A stretch of DNA of 23,962 nucleotides, from assembly GCA_938074515.1 (NCBI GenBank), contig CALJFV010000178.1:1-23962 (forward strand). The letters are read 5' to 3'. The position numbers and the translations under genes were made by a program. The stretch is from an uncultured Flavobacteriaceae bacterium. GTDB taxonomy: Bacteria; Bacteroidota; Bacteroidia; Flavobacteriales; Flavobacteriaceae. A model generated the notes under the pieces. The model ran no database searches, was not told the origin of the DNA, and saw nothing but the letters and a program-made list of their open reading frames with translations. Positions 22,101-23,962 of this stretch are shown in pieces (position 1 is the stretch's first letter; each line of letters opens with the position of its first letter).

Positions 22101-23962
22101 AAATATGGCCTCCAGCACGACTTATAGCGTTCAGGTTGCCGCTTTTGATGCCGCAGGCAATACTTCCGGGCTGAGCAATAGTTTGAGTATCACCACTCAA
22201 GATCCGCCCGATACCGAGGCCCCTTCTGTACCGACAGAATTAATCGTGGGTGGAGCGACCGAATCGACACTCGATGTGAGTTGGAACCCATCGAATGATA
22301 ATGTGGGAGTCGTGGGCTATGAATTGCGCGAAAATGGACAATCTCAAGGCAATTTTACCACTAATTCTACCGTCAGGACTGGTCTGAATTCAGCCACTTT
22401 ATATACTTATCAAGTGCGCGCATATGATGCTGCTGGAAATTTCTCTGCTTGGAGTGCTGAGGCCTCAGCCAGAACGCTAGAGCCTCTTCCAACTTGCGAT
22501 GATGGCATTCAAAACGGCAATGAGACCGGAGTCGATTGTGGTGGACCAGATTGTGTCCCATGTGCTACTACGGTAACCCTACATGAGGGTTATTTTGAGT
22601 CTGGCTGGGATGGCTGGATCGATGGTGGTGGCGATTGTAGTCGTTATACAGGAGGTGTTTATGCTTTTGAGGGGATTTCTGCTATCAACATTCAGGACAA
22701 CTCCGGAACGGCTTCTTCCATGACACTAACTGGTTTGGACTTTACCCCATATGAAAGTGTGGTGATTTCTTTCCATTATTATGTGCGCAGTATGGAGTTT
22801 GGTGAAGATTTCTTCTTGCAGTATTACAACGGCTCAGCTTACACCACCATCGGCCAATGGCGAGAAGGATTCGAATTCCCTGGAGATGGATTTTACAGTG
22901 ATCAAATCACTCTTAATGCCTCTGACTTCCAAGGTTTCTCGAGCAACTCAGGATTCCGATTCTACTGTGATGCTTCGGGAAATGGTGATGATATTTATAT
23001 CGATGCGGTAGTTATTGTCGGGGATATTGGAGGGCCAGATACAGTACCACCAGTAATTAGCTTAAATGGGGCTAACCCAATGACTTTGACTGTCGGGGAT
23101 ACTTATAATGAGCCTGGTTATTCGGCGAGCGATAACATTGACGGGGACTTAACGGCTAGTGTAGCAGTTACCGGATCTGTAGATACTTCTGTTGCCGGTA
23201 CTTACACTGTTAATTACTCTGTGTCTGACTCTGCGGGAAATACCGCCAGTGTAGATCGCATAGTTGTGGTTAATCCAGATACAACCCCACCGGTGATCAC
23301 TTTGAATGGAGCGAATCCGATGACGGTTTATCTCGGCCAAAGTTATTCTGAGCCTAATGCTACAGCTTTCGACAATGTAGATGGAGATTTGACCAGTCAA
23401 ATCGTTATCACAGGGGCGGTGAATACCTCGGTTGTGGGGACTTACACTGTGACTTATAGTGTTAGTGATAATGCGGGTAATTCAGCTTCGGCCATCCGCA
23501 CAGTGAATGTAGTGACAGATACAGTGCCGCCGGTTATTACCCTAAATGGGGATAATCCGATGAATATTAATTTAGGAGGCACTTATAGCGAGCCCGGCGC
23601 GACTGCCGTCGATAATTTGGATGGCGACTTAACTGCTCAAATACAAATCACAGGAGCGGTAAATACCGCTGTTGCTGGCCTCTATACTGTGAATTATTCG
23701 GTGACGGATTCCTCTGGAAACACAGCTTCAGTGGATCGCCGAGTTAATGTTATTGCCGACACCACGGCTCCGGTGATTACTTTACTAGGAGCGAATCCTA
23801 TGGAGCTGACTCAAGGGGATACTTATGCGGAACCTGGGTATACAGCCACAGATAACGTAGATGGAGATTTGACGGGAGCTGTTGTGGTTACAGGTTCGGT
23901 GAATACAGGAGTTGTAGGATCCTACACTTTAACCTACACGGTCAGTGACAGTTCAAACAATA
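19183..23962 (+). CDS. M4 (thermolysin-type) metalloprotease with FN3 and Ig-like array, 3' end missing
   Basis: This is a secreted zinc endopeptidase whose frame runs off the window after 1,593 residues. A signal peptide (1-23, ending PILGQ) is followed by an FTP/PepSY-type propeptide (about 40-212) and the M4 catalytic domain (about 215-535). H354-E-x-x-H358 binds zinc, E378 in GALNESFSD is the third ligand and H444 in GGVHYNSG is the proton donor; spacings of 24 and 90 match thermolysin closely. A CUB-like beta domain with DSYGDGICCAYGSGSY follows (541-647). Next come one Ig-like repeat (649-729), four FN3 domains (730-1100), a four-Cys segment with GVDCGGPDC (1105-1127), a MAM-like domain (1135-1285) and at least four Ig-like repeats of exactly 80 residues. 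The usual type IX sorting domain would lie beyond the window. Nutrient protein degradation or adhesion is inference. Confidence 0.93.
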   Translation, partial: MKIYFNRSVISVVLMLLSGPILGQKPPKSKTYQAQPTLVVLTEAQSYGRTNINAIGQEVLGLDADSSLELIKQDTDELGFTHDIFTQLYRGLPVAFSELKVHALQGQVKSLTNTTVPIENLEVRPTLSASTAFNTAKAHVNAQNYLWDDQASSALMGYERPQGELVVMAPIKDVLNAPRLAYKFDIYATEPLYRADVYVDAQNGQILFENKRIHHADTPATGTSLYNGTVSFTADSFTSGYRLRQTTDGNGIETYDMNSGTNYRNATDVVSSTTSFGGSTDIGVQAHWGAERTHKYFMQKHNRNSYTGNGTIIQSYVSYGSNYVNAFWNGSVMTYGDGDGNNYGPLVSLDIVGHEITHGVTEYAANLVYSYESGALNESFSDIFGESIENFGAGTNDWLMGDQIGAGGSGGALRSMSNPNQFGDPDTYLGTNWWTGSGDNGGVHYNSGVQNYWFYLLTVGGAGTNDFGDPFNVSGIGMEAAAAIAYRNLTVYLGVNSQYRDARDGAIQSAIDLYGQNSAEVESVIAAWAAVGLPLPAPPVCQPNSIELSITFDNYPEETSWRLTDANGSTISSASYSTANPDGSTVNVTFPTLSEGTYFFTISDSYGDGICCAYGSGSYSLSSPNGVFKTGGSFGSSETTEMCITLGVDETPPVITLLGDNPYDLFVGQTFNDPGATAVDNVDGDISGDINVTGSVNTSVAGTYTLLYDVADAAGNQAETQSRTVNVLEDTTAPSVPLNLSASGVTTTSFTLSWDSSTDNVGVTDYEVFIDGVSQGTQPGTSAFIGGLNPSTAYSASVRALDAAGNASGISNALTVTTATPPDTIAPTVPNGLTASNIGETSFDLSWNASTDNVGVSGYEIFQDGNSIGNVSTTAQSISGLTPDTSYSYTVRAYDAAGNYSAQSVSLSVTTLAPPPDTEVPTVPTNLTASNVTHVSFQVNWNASGDNVGVAGYNVVLDGQFLGTTASTNYLFENMASSTTYSVQVAAFDAAGNTSGLSNSLSITTQDPPDTEAPSVPTELIVGGATESTLDVSWNPSNDNVGVVGYELRENGQSQGNFTTNSTVRTGLNSATLYTYQVRAYDAAGNFSAWSAEASARTLEPLPTCDDGIQNGNETGVDCGGPDCVPCATTVTLHEGYFESGWDGWIDGGGDCSRYTGGVYAFEGISAINIQDNSGTASSMTLTGLDFTPYESVVISFHYYVRSMEFGEDFFLQYYNGSAYTTIGQWREGFEFPGDGFYSDQITLNASDFQGFSSNSGFRFYCDASGNGDDIYIDAVVIVGDIGGPDTVPPVISLNGANPMTLTVGDTYNEPGYSASDNIDGDLTASVAVTGSVDTSVAGTYTVNYSVSDSAGNTASVDRIVVVNPDTTPPVITLNGANPMTVYLGQSYSEPNATAFDNVDGDLTSQIVITGAVNTSVVGTYTVTYSVSDNAGNSASAIRTVNVVTDTVPPVITLNGDNPMNINLGGTYSEPGATAVDNLDGDLTAQIQITGAVNTAVAGLYTVNYSVTDSSGNTASVDRRVNVIADTTAPVITLLGANPMELTQGDTYAEPGYTATDNVDGDLTGAVVVTGSVNTGVVGSYTLTYTVSDSSNN
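21370..22482 (+). repeat. Four tandem FN3 domains in the M4 protease
   Basis: Four fibronectin type III domains start at 21370, 21649, 21931 and 22210, with units of 279, 282, 279 and about 273 bases. Each opens with an Asp-Thr-x-x-Pro-(S/T)-V-P motif, has a TSFxLSWxxSTDNVGVxGYE-like core and ends AxDAAGN. Copies are clearly related but diverged at the DNA level. Confidence 0.85.
23038..23962 (+). repeat. Array of 240-base Ig-like (DUF5011-type) repeats
   Basis: Units begin at 23038, 23278, 23518 and 23758, each exactly 240 bases (80 codons), and the last is cut by the window end. Every unit starts DTxxPVIxLxGxNPM and carries EPG...DNxDGDLT, TGxVNT, VxGxYTxxYxVxDSxGN. A fifth, more distant member lies upstream at 21127-21369. 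These are bacterial Ig-like domains common in secreted and surface proteins. Confidence 0.88.

Noticed and set aside
23038..23962. The regular repeats as a CRISPR or non-coding satellite
   Set aside because: The units are 240 bases, in frame, without spacers, and encode clear Ig-like domains.

Overview
The window comes from a Bacteroidota chromosome, most likely Flavobacteriales or a close relative. The evidence is the acpP-fabF-rnc-IPExxxVDY-pyk gene order, a ricT-gldH-PBP1A block containing the Bacteroidota-only gliding lipoprotein GldH, promoters of the TAnnTTTG type, very little Shine-Dalgarno sequence, and large multi-domain surface or secreted proteins. Genes are tightly packed. No tRNA, rRNA, CRISPR array, transposase or phage module is visible.

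Layout, left to right. (1) 1-947: the 3' end of a modular surface protein (GFLMPR-type stalk, one FN3 domain, MAM-like domain). (2) 948-2187, minus: purN and a two-domain RNase H1, translationally overlapping. (3) 2206-2419: divergent promoter region with a cluster of GGCCC motifs. (4) 2420-6694, plus: acpP, fabF, rnc, an IPExxxVDY-family gene and pyk, joining fatty-acid elongation, dsRNA processing and the last step of glycolysis. (5) 6691-7584, minus: a secreted SH3-like protein of unknown role. (6) 7788-8288, plus: a CYTH phosphohydrolase. (7) 8271-11389, minus: cutC and a GH20 hexosaminidase lipoprotein, overlapping by ATGA. (8) 11575-15608, plus: ricT, gldH and a class A penicillin-binding protein. 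(9) 15665-17021, plus: both subunits of a 3-oxoacid CoA-transferase. (10) 17022-17339: a gene-free stretch holding three consecutive stem-loops, the last an intrinsic terminator; this is a candidate small RNA or structured 3' UTR. (11) 17340-19034, minus: a fused two-domain ABC ATPase of the oligopeptide/dipeptide type. (12) 19183 to the window end, plus: an M4 (thermolysin-type) metalloprotease followed by at least 1,050 residues of FN3, MAM-like and 80-residue Ig-like repeats, running off the edge.

Most of the content is housekeeping in a recognisable Bacteroidota arrangement, and I do not see a clear new multi-gene system. The points most worth checking are the three-hairpin element at 17096-17198, the Asp-to-Asn change at a metal-site position of RNase III, the three convergent gene pairs whose coding ends abut or overlap with no room for a terminator, the motif clusters upstream of acpP and after rnc, and the exactly periodic repeat array in the metalloprotease. 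All functional statements rest on motif reading and recall of families; no database search was run.
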